Under the pieces are notes generated by a model. It was not told where the DNA came from. It ran no database searches and worked only from the letters and a program-made list of their open reading frames with translations. A stretch of DNA of 64,000 bases from Ancylostoma caninum (taxonomy: Eukaryota > Nematoda > Chromadorea > Rhabditida > Ancylostomatidae). Shown piece after piece: positions 24,540 through 36,429 of the stretch; positions within the stretch are counted from its first letter, which is position 1, and every line of letters starts with the position of its first letter. The stretch spans positions 124,001 to 188,000 of the forward strand of contig JBAJFG010000258.1 of the NCBI GenBank assembly GCA_037903475.1. Direction: 5' to 3'. A program made the translations under genes and the position numbers.

Positions 24540-24737
24540 CAGGAAGCTCCAAATGTCCGCAGTCAAGAGGGACGTGGCCACGACGCGGCTTTAGACAGAG
24601 ACACAGGCGCTCGGCATGCTGCCACTGGTTGGCTGCAGAGTCAGAGAAGCCAGAGGCAGCATAGAGAGCGCGTGTGTCTGATCAAGGAGCCGCGCCGTGG
24701 CCACGCCCTCTTGACTGCATACATTTGGAGCTTCCTG
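24540..24737. mobile_element. 198-bp palindromic MITE (CAGGAAGC family), copy 3
   Basis: Same 198-bp unit, inserted in the opposite sense to copy 1 and flanked by TA. It lies 231 bp upstream of a signal-peptide exon and so may sit in that gene's promoter. Confidence 0.92.
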
Positions 24738-24968
24738 TACATTGTTATGCTTATGATACAGCACTCCATTTGACGATTTCGTAATAATTTTTACAATGAT
24801 TGGGGAATTTTCCCTCTTTTTCTCACATTCCCATGTGTGCAAATAACCATGACTTGCTTGTTTGGGTTCTTTTTGTTTACCAGCGCTGGTAGTGTTTTCG
24901 CGCTGATTTGCAATGCTAAATGCAACAGCCGTACATAAAAAATAACGCAACGTAGTGCTACGAAATCT

Positions 24969-27152
24969 ATGGATCTTGTGGCGGCCTTTCTTCTGCTGTT
25001 TACCGTTGGAGCGAAGGTGACATAACATTTAAGTTTAGTTCTTTCTACACGAACATCTTAAGATTCATCCGAAGAAGTGAAGAAACATCATGATCAGGTT
25101 CAATATGGCACCTCATCTGCACCGCCCGACCGCCCTCCTCGTTCATCGTCTGTTCCTCCACGTCCCGTTTCAGAGTCGTTGAAATCGCAACCAACTGTCA
25201 ATGAAAGTTAGTGAGTCTTCTGACAAGGGTACCAGAACGTGGTTTGCGCGCGGGTTATTAGATAATTTGTCTCGGAGCACGGCTAAAGGCTGTGTTTATG
25301 CTTCATCGCGAGGCGATGGCGTCGCGGCGAATACGCACTGCGACGGGCCTTCACGTCATTTAGCATCTCATGAGTTTGCTCCGCATATTACGTCCACAAA
25401 ATCATCGCGTCGCATGTGATAGCAGGCGCGGCGGTCTCATTGTGTGATTTCTGGAAGAAAAGTACGAACAGCACGCGACCAACCACCTCTGAACAGTTTG
25501 CATGGGCGCAGCGCTCGTGCTACGATGAAGTATAAACACAACGAATTTGAGCGAACGTTGAAAACATGTGATATTTCAGCTGACCAAAGTCTCATTGATC
25601 AAAGTAATGACACCCTTACTGTCACTTCTCTTACATCTGTCGTCACGAACGCTGATATGCAGGTTAGAACTTCGCGCATAGTGCTGCATTCGTAGTTCAC
25701 GTGGAGTATGGCACCGTGAATCGCCATCGATTTTGGTGGGTATTGACCGTCGCTGGGCAGTGACGCAGACACTCCACGCTTTCCTTTGCTGCAGCCGCTA
25801 TGAGAATGGTTTTGGTACGTATCGATTGGTTAGCGATAGCACAATACAGCGCCTGCACGCTGTGCCATCCACAGTCGATTTGTATCGAAAAAGGTGTCTT
25901 TGTAGGCGTAGCAACGGAAACCGCTACACTCCTCGGGAAGTGCAGTGTCAGCGGCGACTAACCGATCAATAAGTATCAAATCGATATGTCCAAGTGACGC
26001 GGGAGCTATACTCCGGGTGGAATTTGTGCGCTATATTGTATACGTGTGTGTGTGGAAATGATTATTGATTTTTGAACGTGAATATTTCAGGCATCGATTA
26101 GACTATGCTCAGCCGCTCTGTATCTTCTAGCTGGAACAGGAGCAGATTCGACCAGCAACAAACTTATGATGTAATTTCACTTCCAAGGAAAGATTTCTTA
26201 TTGGGACCATTGTGGCACTCTTACTCTCCTGATCAAGTTTTTTTCTATGGAAGGGAAACATTTGAGGAGTTAGCCGTGCCTTACAGGCCTTTTTTCATTC
26301 GATAGGATGCACGAAAAATGTTGAGTGTCCTAGTCACAAGCTCAGCGTTGTTCTTCAAAGATGATTTTTTCCAAAGGATTTGACCCTTGGAAAAAGTTGT
26401 CCTCTGTGTGGGATCTTCCCCACATGGGCCTGGTTCAAATTACGAAATGTATCGGATTTTTAATGTAACGAGCGTTTCTGGGAAGTTTTCATGGTTCCAC
26501 TGATTATTAGCGTCGTCTACGAGAAGCTCTAACCGCCAGTGTTCTAATAACATTTTTTACTCATAAAATACGTACACAGAAGTCCACTGGTCGAGGCTCG
26601 CACGAATGCTCCCCACCACATGTCTGGACAGGTTGGAACAAGTAGAAGGAGGATCGGATGCGAATGAGGTCAATGAAACGTTGGAAGCGCAGACAACCAG
26701 AGCGCCGCGCTGCGTGTGGTGTGTCGCGTGCGAGCGGGCCTCGACCGTTGGAGTCCCCGTAATTACGTAAGAGTATACTTACAGCGATATCTCAAATGCC
26801 CTGAAATTGTGCCAGAATCTTAGTTTCTTCCTACCGACACTGCAACAGCTCTCACCGTACATCGAAAGGATGAAAGCGGCGGTGAGAATGGTTATCCTAT
26901 GATGATTTGATATTAATCGATCGATTTCAGACTGTTAAAACGAAAAAATGTCGGGAAAAAGCGCTGCCTGTACAAACTCTGGTCAACTTGAATGAAAACG
27001 TGGGTGATTTATTAATTTTGGAACGATCACCTGTATTAATTGATGAATTTATGTAGATGGTTTGGTGGAAGATCGACGGCCGCTTTCCGACACAGCAGCG
27101 TGTGCAGAACTTGTTCAATACTGCCAGTCAGTGCCTTGAACGCTACTGCTGA
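24969..27152 (+). CDS. Secreted proline-rich/helical family member D, 5' half unresolved
   Basis: Unrecognised family shared with genes at 30131 and 54193. Exon 24969-25016 encodes a signal peptide (MDLVAAFLLLFTVGAK). A proline-rich frame at about 25063-25210 (APPDRPPRSSSVPPRPVSES) follows. Three 3' exons are convincing: 26785-26881 (97 nt, ISNALKLCQNL to SPYIERMKAA), 26931-26999 (69 nt, with KKCREKALPV) and 27057-27152 (ending FNTASQCLERYC and TGA). Their lengths and phases equal those of the 54193 gene (97, 69, terminal). A candidate exon 25580-25662 weakly resembles the SIDKCTDTL exon of the 30131 gene, but only in a frame that does not chain. The phase from exon 1 to exon 2 also fails. 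Either small exons were missed or the 5' half is degenerate. Function unknown; secretion is inferred. Confidence 0.55.
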
Positions 27153-28954
27153 GAACAGTCATGGAATTACTGTATTATGTGATACATACTCATCTGTTCT
27201 ACAACTGAATAAATAAACAAGTAAACAGATTTGTGATGTATGTGGTGAATGTGAATAAGTATCCATTCCAAAGCTTCCTCTTGGTGATATTGCGCTTCAG
27301 GGAGCGTACACTAATCTTTCTGTTATGTTAGCTCTGACTCTTTTGACTATTTTGAACATGGATATAGTTAACGATAATCCCAGCGAGATAACGATGCCAG
27401 CATATGTTGGAATTCATGCTGTGTTCACATGTGTTTACGATGTTCAACTACCCCATTTTTGCAGCTCATCACATGGCGAAAGCTATAAAAGGGACAGAAA
27501 AGGTGGAACAGTCCTAAATTTTTGACGAGACGCTCTGCCCTCACTTCCCGATCGTCGGCGCATCCGTCATTAGTGTGGAAATATGCGTTAGTATTCGAAA
27601 GAAATTCCTTTTGCATGTGAACTGAACTGACTTGAGGTGTTTCGTATTTGGTCATTTATTTATTTATCTAATACACCCCTGTAAAGATGTACCATACTCG
27701 TACTATTAACTAAAATTCAACGGAGGAACTTGAAGAAGAAACTCGTTGTAACACAGTAGCTACAATTAGTACAAAATAAAACTATGAACTCAACGATTCA
27801 CTCGACTTGCAGTTGAACAGAATATTTCACTTGGATGAGGAATGGAGGATTATCTCCCCATCATTTACCAAATTAGTTGTGGTTGTTTCTGAGAGGGTAA
27901 AGAAGTGCGAGCAGTAGGTGAGAAAATGCGTGACTTGTGAGGTTATTCTTTGGAATGCTGGATGCATTCACTACTTTGTGTGAAATAATTCAAGGATTTT
28001 ATGAGGGGCAGCCAAAAATTACTCAACATTAGGTGGGGCCAGTATCAGGTTATTGTGTTCTTGATAAATAAGTGTATGTAAAAAAGTGTTTTTTTTAGAA
28101 TCAGTAAAATTTAAATTTGGGGGACTATGCACTTAATAATGTGCAGTTAACAAGAAGAACGTGAATCTATTCAAACATAATGCAATAACAGATAGAAATG
28201 GTTATGCGTTGCCAATGAAGAACTCCTGAGTCCCCTGCTCTCTGAAGAACTGTCATGGACCGCTGTTGTTGGATTTGGCAGATCTAAGAAATACATATTT
28301 TCTAATATATTGTACGGTGTAGGTACTTATATCAGCTGCAAAAAAATAATGGCATTTTGTAGCAGGTATTTACGCGCGCGGTACCAATTATGGGGTGATG
28401 AAGTTGTTTCTCACGAAACAAGATGTACATAAGGATTATAATGGTGAGAGAATGCTGAGTTTAAGCCTTGGGAAGCGCTGTTGTCACTTGAAGATCGCAA
28501 CTTCATCTGTTTCTTAAATAGAACTTTGTCGTCTACAGGAGCATACGCTAGCCTAGCCGAGAAGAGATTGTATCATTTCCCTTCTTAAGAGGAAAAAAGC
28601 AAGGATTTGTACTATATGAGCGGGAAGAACCTGTTCAAAATATTAAACCCTTTTGGCTTCCACCAAAACTTTATCCAGCAGTTGTCACAACTATTATATA
28701 TAATTACCACAATCAGATGTGATAGCGAACTATTTTTGGGGCGGCTCATCTACTCCCCGCTCCCACCGGCTACAGGTTCTTAGCGGCATCCAATTCGCGA
28801 TTATTCACCTTAAAAATTATTTCATTTGTAAAGTAGATTAAGATGAGCAGATCAAACTGTAGTAAGAGAGAATAAAATCAGTAAAGTAAAAGTATCCTCA
28901 GACTTCGCCAGCAATCGTCGCGATCGCCACATGGATAAAGTGAATTGGGAGACT
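27153..28954. other. Spacer downstream of member D
   Basis: AT-rich. A minus frame at 27425-27655 has a coding-like composition, but I could not place splice sites around it. Nothing else is recognisable. Confidence 0.4.
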
Positions 28955-29657
28955 TCAGACGTAAGAGAAATGATAGCTGATGTGGCGTGACGATCGATAG
29001 GCATCTTTTCCACTATCGCTATCACTAACATCACCAGTTCGGGGACATCTTCGAAAGTACGGACGATGAGCTCCGTTTGGCAGCGACCCATGGCGATGTA
29101 ACCTGACAATCGGTACGTATCATTTCCACGATCTTTATCTCTTATATCACCGGTTCTTTTTAATTCATTCTGAATTGGTGAAGTCTGGGGATACTCTAAG
29201 GAAGATTGGGTCTGGCGACCCAGACGAACTCCTCCAGTTTCTATCAGGCGTCTTTATAGGAAAGAGTGGGGGAAAATGGTGGGGAGAATAAGTATATAGC
29301 TAGCGCTTTTGACCTTGTACGTAAGGTTCTGAACCTGTCGCACTCGTTAGGAAGCTGAGGCTGTTCGAGCTCCTAGAGTGTCTGAAACTGCAGCATTTTT
29401 TTGACACCACGAATTTGAAGGATTTTGCTTACTTCCTGCCCACTAGGGTGCTGTACAGCGTCTCGAATTGAGAAATGTGACGAAAATTTTCTTTGCCAAT
29501 GCAAATCATGGTGGAAGCAGCAGTATTACGACTGGCTTCAGTATCGGGAGAACACATGAACTGTACTGAAATACCTCGTAGTTCGCATCCTTTTTCCCAG
29601 CGATTTTCCAAATAGTAGGAAATGTTCAGAACTTTCGCGGAAAACCTTTCCGCCAAT
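28955..29657 (-). CDS. Unidentified gene, last two exons
   Basis: Exon 29657-29433 (225 nt) is bounded by TATTAG and GTAAGC and is open throughout: LAERFSAKVLNISYYLENRW, then GCELRGISVQFMCSPDTEAS and, near its end, SQFETLYSTLVGR. It joins in phase to 29102-28955 (acceptor TTGTCAG), which continues LHRHGSLPNGAHRPY and ends YRSSRHISYHFSYV before TGA. There are four cysteines across both exons, suggesting an extracellular or luminal product. I do not recognise a family. Upstream exons must lie above 29657 on the minus strand and were not found. The splice-site quality is the main support. Confidence 0.35.
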
Positions 29658-30130
29658 CTAATACACTATGCACAGGAGATGAGCTTTGTAGTTCTTTATC
29701 TATGGCCTACATTTCTGGACTTTTCCACTCATTTGTTATCAGATAGTCCATACTATGTCAACTTCACTCAGTCATTGATATGTACATTCGTTCTCTTTTT
29801 CACTTCCTGGTTTTATCATTTAAGTCAGATATCCTTAGTTTGAGGTCGATTTGGATAAAGTTTTAACCTTCAACAGGTGTTACTGCATGGAAATGGGCTA
29901 GAGAATTCTTATAGCCGCTGCCTCGCGTTCCTGAATTTACAGATAGGTATGAGGAACAACATTAAAAATCCATTCCAACGACAAACAATAACAAGGAAGG
30001 GTCTGCGTTTTGACTTATTTTGTTTTGTTTCGTCTCGCTCTAATCCTGACGGATGTTTGTTATGCTGAATAATAATTCCCTCCTGTCGCATTTAAATACA
30101 CCTCTGGGATGAGGCCAGGCACATAGGTCA

Positions 30131-31806
30131 ATGGTTCCGCTGTTCTGCTTGGTGTTTCTACTGAAATTTTGTTCCAGTGACGTAAGTTCATCAGACTCTG
30201 ACCCTTCTCGTTAGGTGTAGGACCAAATTGACTGTTCCAGGGGGCCAACTATGGATACCCTGGGCAATATCAGCCACCAATCCCAGCATCGACGCCAGGT
30301 TACCCACCTCCTACCACCGCATATGTGAAGACAACTCAACCACCAGCCACTGTCCCTCCAACTACTCAATCTGTCCAGTACCAGCCGCCGAAGTCGCCAC
30401 AGCAGAATCCAAGCAATCCCTCACAGCCTGGCAGCTACAATCCTGGAACCGCGCCACCATATCAGCCACCAACAAGCCCACCAGTCAAGCCTCCAGTCAC
30501 CACCAAGGCTCCAGTGACTCGAGAACCATATCGGCAACAAGATCCGGCTCCTGTTGAAAATCCACCACAGTTTGAGGAGTTCGACAATCCCCCGAATCCA
30601 CAGCTGCCGCCACCCGGGGGTCCCGCTGGGGGACCATACCCTCCACCTGTCACGCAGATCCCACCAACTCAGCCGCCATATACTGGCCCACAACGAGATC
30701 AGCCCGGTGGGGTAGTCCCACCTCCGCCAGGTAAGAATCCTCCGCAGTTTCAGGAGTTTGACAGTCCCCCGAATCCACAGCTACCACCCGGTGGTGCTCC
30801 TGGAGGTCCTGACTCTTCCTCGGGTCCTTCCTCTCTAGGTAGTGGATTTCGCGAAGACATCTTTCCTTCTTTTTTGGATTTTGACAACAAAATTACAAAT
30901 AAACAACCATTTTGACGCTTTCAGGCACCTGTGTGTGCATGCCACCACCACCACCACCACAAAATGACCTGCCGCCGTACACACCGTCACCAACACGAGG
31001 GACGGTCCCGCCCACGGTGCGCACTACTCCTCCATCCCCATACCCTCCTCCATCCCCATACCCTCCGCCAACAACAGGTAATTGGACTTCTTGTTAAGAA
31101 CCATAGCCAAATCACGCCCGCCATAAGTTACCCCTTCAAGTTGTAGAATTTCAGCACCCGGTCAAGACTTGCCGCCTAGTGTACCCGATCTTCCAACAAA
31201 CGAAGATGTACAGGTAAAGTAAGCACTAAAATATGAGGAAATTCTGCATTTGCGGGCCTGACAATTACAGGATTCTATTGATAAATGCACGGATACACTG
31301 GATAGCATGGCAACACAATCAGATAAGCGTAACAAGAAGGATGCGAACCTGTTCAAGTGAGGAATGGCAGGAGATTTTTCCGTGAATGGCAAATTTCTTG
31401 TGCAATTACAGAAAAGCGTCAAAAGCACTGCGAAAAGTACGGTCCTTGAATTTTGACCGGGATACACTACGTCAACTGGGGCCTAATGTGAAAAGGATGG
31501 AGAAGGCTGTGGTAAGAGCTTGTTGATGCCCCATTGCCAAGTTCTGCTCTAATTACATTCTTGTAGACGCTGTACTCCAATCAGTGTCGCCAAAACTCGA
31601 TCGACTCCAGAAACTACGGCAACATCAATAATGCTGTATGTTTAGCTAATTTATTGCTCGCACAGCAATCGATTATTGATTGATTGCAGCTCGATGACGA
31701 CGACGACGGTAACTGGATCAGTCCGAAGAATTCAAAGAGGGTGGCAAAGGTGCAAGGGATTCTCGACGCCGCTTGTCAGTGTATTGAGGATTACTGTGGA
31801 AACTAA
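30131..31806 (+). CDS. Secreted proline-rich/helical family member A
   Basis: Eight exons chain in phase: 30131-30181, 30241-30838, 30925-31077, 31155-31213, 31271-31356, 31412-31511, 31567-31635 and 31690-31806; 1233 nt, 410 aa. Residues 1-17 are a signal peptide (MVPLFCLVFLLKFCSSD). A proline-rich region follows, encoded by exons 2-4, with an internal duplication (NPPQFEEFDNPPNPQLPP and NPPQFQEFDSPPNPQLPP) and a TCVCMPPPPPP stretch. The C-terminal part is helical and shared with its paralogues: SIDKCTDTLDSMA, then ASKALRKVRSLNFDRDTLRQ, TLYSNQCRQN, an acidic LDDDDD stretch, and the terminal CQCIEDYCGN. This member is twice the length of the 54193 gene because of the larger proline-rich exons. 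The family is not one I recognise; a secreted or surface role is inferred from the leader and composition. Confidence 0.85.
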
Positions 31807-31851
31807 TGTACATAGAATTATGAAGCAACACCTTGTTGAATGTTCATTTTC

Positions 31852-31857
31852 AATAAA
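31852..31857 (+). terminator. Poly(A) signal of member A
   Basis: AATAAA 45 bases after the stop codon of the 30131-31806 gene, followed by AT-rich sequence. Confidence 0.6.
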
Positions 31858-32462
31858 AACATTGCTTTACAATACTGCTCACGGAATTTCGAAAATCGAC
31901 AGCTGCTCCTTGACGTCACCGTTGCTCACCGTCGCTTTGCCATAATGCCGCCTTTAGAACTGCTCCAGTAAAAGCGAACTGATCGCCATCAGATTTGCCT
32001 TGAGGAGATCTTTCAGATGACCTGCTTGTTATCGGCACAAACTTTTGGTCTATTGGTTTCGTGCGAGTGATCGATATATCGATCGATGTCGCATAAACGA
32101 GGGGCAGAACTGGGCGAATTCCACAACATTCATCCAGTTTGTGACGAAGTTGCTGATAGCGTACTCCATAGTGAGAGATTTAGCAGAGCTGAGGCAGGAA
32201 TGCTCAGAGGTCGAAGATAACTCTGTGAAATTCACGCCCTGCAGGTGATGTTGCATCAATTCTACTAGGCTCGGCGTTACTCTGGTCCTAAATACAATTT
32301 TGCGTTTTGCTTCGTGAAGATATTGATGTTGAGAGAGCTACAGCTCGCTAGTGAGATGAGCTATCGATCTCCAAAGAAAAAATGGTAAAGCACAGTACGG
32401 GCACTTTCGCATAATCCAGTACCGATAATTCAAAATGCACTCCGTTGTCAACTAGGATTGTA

Positions 32463-33069
32463 CTACTTCTGCTGAATATTTAACCGAATGCCTATCAGCG
32501 CCCCGAGCAGCATTAGAAGAACGCTGAGACGGGGTGATGTACCCAAAAAGAGGTCTTGAAGAGTCATATCTTGGGCGGAAACGAGAAGTTCCTGAGGGAT
32601 ACGACTTTCAGCACTAGTAGCTACGGCAAATCATCTCAGTGGGGCTCGAGCGTGGGAACATGGTGCACTTGTGGTATCTTCAATGTCCAATGAAAATCTT
32701 CTTACAAAATAGAAAAGGCATTATATAGGAAAATTCATGAATGCCTCGGTCATTCGTGAGCATTTTCTTTTGCACTTTGTAGTTCTATGGACTTGAACAT
32801 CCAATACCGGTTGAAATCATAGTTAATATGTACTAGTTGCTTGATGTTAAAAATGGCTTGTCAAATCAGTTGAAATGTTGGCTTGACACTCACAGTATTA
32901 GATGTGAAAATTATCTTGGTTCACACAACGATAATTTTTGTACATGAACTGCCCTCAAGGCCCATGTAATTGATTTTACTGAAGAACATTCCACGAAAGC
33001 CTGAGCAGCAATTGAGAGGAGGATGGCAGCAATTGGGAGCATTGCTGCAAGGGTTTTTACTCGAACCAT
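32463..33069 (-). CDS. Possible membrane or secreted protein, fragmentary model
   Basis: On the minus strand 33069-32980 encodes 30 residues starting MVRVKTLAAMLPIAAILLSI, a clear hydrophobic leader, followed by a GTAAAA donor. Downstream, 32620-32463 (acceptor CCGTAG) encodes SRIPQELLVSAQDMTLQDLF, then a hydrophobic segment SVLLMLLGALIGIRLNIQQ and a TAG; a GTAGTA donor before that TAG is also possible. The phases of the two do not chain, so at least one exon between them is missing. A further open minus frame at 32050-32259 may belong to it. I do not recognise the product and the model is weak. Confidence 0.3.
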
Positions 33070-33184
33070 TACGCCGATCGGGCTGCGTTCGCGCTGCATA
33101 GTCATCAGAGAGTGCCGCGGATATCCTGGTTCGCAATTCAGTTTATAAAGCATCGATAGCGCCTGTGCAAGAAAGTTGTCAACC

Positions 33185-33470
33185 TTGTGACCATGTGGTA
33201 AAAAAACCGCTGTGGGTACGGTTCCAGCACGTCTGCAGCGCAACGTGAGAAAAATCAACAAATCAATGACTATGCGGTGCAAGGTGGCCTTCAGATTCGT
33301 GATCAGAGTGGTGAAAAACCACTGTGGGTACGGTTGCGCCACACCTACAGCACAACTTGCAAAAAATCGATAAAATTGATAAAATCAATAAATCAATAAC
33401 CACGCGGCGCAAAGTGGCCTTCAGATTCGTCATCACCGTGGTGGATTACCCCAGTACGCCCATGTCGATT
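33185..33470. repeat. Two diverged tandem units of about 130 bp
   Basis: ACCGCTGTGGGTACGGTTCC and ACCACTGTGGGTACGGTTGC each start a unit that continues with AAATCAATGAC/AAATCAATAAC and ends GTGGCCTTCAGATTCGT. GATAAAATCGAT words follow. A typical dispersed nematode repeat in appearance; not coding. Confidence 0.65.
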
Positions 33471-33747
33471 TGGATTGGGGGTAAACTTAGGAAAATCGAT
33501 AAAATCGATTGATGAATCGATATCCGGATCGCTACTATCCCGTGAACAGTGTCCTAGGCATTCTCCCCTATTCGGATGGTGTCCAATGTTTCCAAGGCCT
33601 CCTCTTCACCACCTTGCTTACAGATGTACTTCCATCGTTTGAATTTGGCGCCCATGCGCGCCGTCCAGATTTTTGAAAAAAGTGTCGTAAACGTTACTAT
33701 GTTTTATATTTAGATATTAATTGGCATTTTACGTGTATGTGTGTGTT

Positions 33748-34006
<259 letters not shown>

Positions 34007-34766
34007 ATCAGCCATTGTCGTCAAAAACTACCAACACCATGGTATTCAGCGCATCGAGTTATGTACAGAAACGTTGCGAATTTTGATTTTTACCTTTACT
34101 TAAAGTGGTTTTGGCCCACTTTCAATCATGTGCAGACATGTTAAAGGCATCACCCACGGGAATTTTGCTCTCACAGATTTTGTTGCATTTCTAGGTTTAG
34201 CGCTATAGTGGAAACGTTGGCAGTGATCAATTATGTCAAATCCCACGAAAATCCCAACAACCAGTTTAGCAGATTTGCAATAGATGGCCGAATTACCCGA
34301 GCTTGAAGTGGGAGGTTGGAATGAAAATCCCTTTCAACAATCGTCCTTTTAATAACCGAAATTTGTTTACACCCCGATCGGAATGAGGCATACCGGCCTG
34401 TTATTGTAAGACCGTATAAAAGAGAAGAGGCGGATACGGTGCCGCTAGAAGGAAGAGGGTGGGCTAGGCGGACGAGGAGGGCCACAGATGAGGCTGCGCA
34501 GGCACGGACGTTGGGCGAATGATAGAAAAGGGGCTACTGCTATGGAAATGATGCGCCGGCGTCCAGTAGTGGGGGAAATGCTACTGGACGCGTCCACAGG
34601 TGCACGAGTGGTGCGCCGGCGTACATTAGTGAGAATGTATCACTCGAAGGCATGGCGAGCAAAGCAAGCCTAAAGAAGCTCGAGAGTCCGGCGTAAGTCG
34701 GACGATCATAGTGGTGTTTAAGAATTGTGATGTGGCGATAATGACTCTGTGGAGCCGTTTGCATCT

Positions 34767-35725
34767 TCAGAAGTTCTTTACTACACCAATACGAGATATC
34801 GTTGCGGTTGGTTCATGATCACATCGTTTACACTTCTCACTCCTCTCACCCTCGTCTCTGAGTTCGCTCAGAAGGTTTCTTTCCTCTGCGGTGACATCAT
34901 ACCATGCCATGTAGAGGTCGCAGCTCGTGATTTCGATTTCACCATTTTTTCCAAATTTGCCTACAATGGCTTACGAATTAACGAACATCTGTCAATAGCA
35001 ACAATAGATGAATTTCGTACCTGCCAAAAGATAATCCCACTCATCCAGAAGACCAGTTAAACCACAGACACTTTCGCTATTTGCTGTGGTGAGAATACTT
35101 GTAGCATTGTTTCTGACTTTGTCAAGACCCTAAACCATGACAAAATTGCGCAATCACCACTCCGATTTTGTAGGAACTGCAACTAAAAACTTGTAGTTCA
35201 GGATCGACTATGCCACCCACTATGCTCGATTTTTCATTATTAGTATTCTTGTACGGACCAATCTCGTGCCAAGTGCTTGCCAAAAGTGTTCCACTTTATT
35301 CGAGAGGCAGAGCATTCATGTTGACGAATTTTACCCATTTTCAGTCAAACTCTTAGAGATGGAGTGCTTCTGCAGCTGTGATATGAAAATGCAAACGAGT
35401 AATAGAAGCAATTATGGTCAGTTTGCTGCGTTAAAATGCGAGGAGCATAGCATCATCGGCGGTTACAGAAGCAAGGGCTATGATAACACCACTAACAATT
35501 GACGAGCACTCCTAGTATGGAAATCTCGTCCGTCTGAACCGTGCACGCACTACTTAGTATAAATTACATTCAAAGGCATAGGGTTCTGCATTATAATGTA
35601 TACGACTTAATCTTACCGATATCGACATCTGGTTTGCAATAAGCTTCTTCTACAGAGGGCCTTTCGCGGCAAGTGCATGCATGCGCCCCTGCGAGGGATG
35701 CAATGAAAAGAACGAGAGAAATCAT
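34767..35725 (-). CDS. TIMP-like (NTR domain) secreted inhibitor 2, exon 2 not found
   Basis: Tissue inhibitors of metalloproteinases bind the catalytic zinc through the N-terminal mature cysteine. Exon 35725-35617 encodes a leader ending AGAHA followed by CTCRERPSVEEAYC, placing Cys at mature residue 1. Exon 35129-35021 encodes NNATSILTTANSESVCGL then LDEWDYLLAG, and 34960-34767 encodes GKFGKNGEIEITSCDLYMAW, ending KCKRCDHEP and a tail to TGA. These match the paralogue at 49595-51826 exon for exon, with the same phases. The second exon (about 92 nt in the paralogue) is not seen intact. A region at about 35185-35265 is similar in places but contains two TAG codons, so this copy may be a pseudogene. 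The C-terminal tail is about 21 residues longer than the paralogue. A TTTCAG lies upstream of the ATG, consistent with trans-splicing. Confidence 0.65.
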
Positions 35726-36429
35726 GTTTGATAAAGTTTTGAGCGCTTCGCTGTACCTGAAATCAATATGAATTGAACGCATCGGAAGCAGATAATCACA
35801 TCCTTACAAAGAGCGTATCAGTAGGAGAGCCTTAGGTGTCATTTGACCACAAAAAAGTTAGCTTATTGTGCCTTGAGATTAGTTCCGGAACTTCCCCAAC
35901 CCCTTCCTCTGGAGAATCTTTTGGAAGTTTCCATGAATCTGCCATTTTGGGTAGACAAAGCTGCTTCTATTCTCCAAGTTTAGTTGAGCACACTGCGCCG
36001 CCGGCACCACAGACGTATGTATGTCGACTTTCTTGGAGGATTGCTGGTCTTCTGCACGAGCTGCTGGTAATCAATTTCTATTAAAACCGATGTTGTCTGA
36101 GTCACACCGCCGTAGCGTGGTACACTCCGCCCAGAGCTGAAGGGGATTGTAAATGGAGGAGAAATTTTTTGTTCGAAAGAAAGGTCCGCACTCCGAACAA
36201 TGAAAGGGGACAAGGAATTAAGAGTTCCTGGGTCACATTCAGACATGTGTGCCATGGAGCCTAGCAATACTGGAAAGAGAGAGATGGGAATTTCCCATGA
36301 GGGGGTCGTTTGGGAGGTGGCTGGGAAGGGGGGGGGGGGTCGTATTGGAGAGGTGTGGGTGGGGTACGTAGAGGGATGGCTTGACCATTGAATGTAAATT
36401 GTAAATCATGCCATAAAAATAAATTTTTA
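35726..36429. other. Spacer upstream of TIMP-like gene 2
   Basis: Likely promoter side of the minus-strand TIMP gene. A G run lies at about 36330. No other exon or repeat is supported. Confidence 0.4.
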
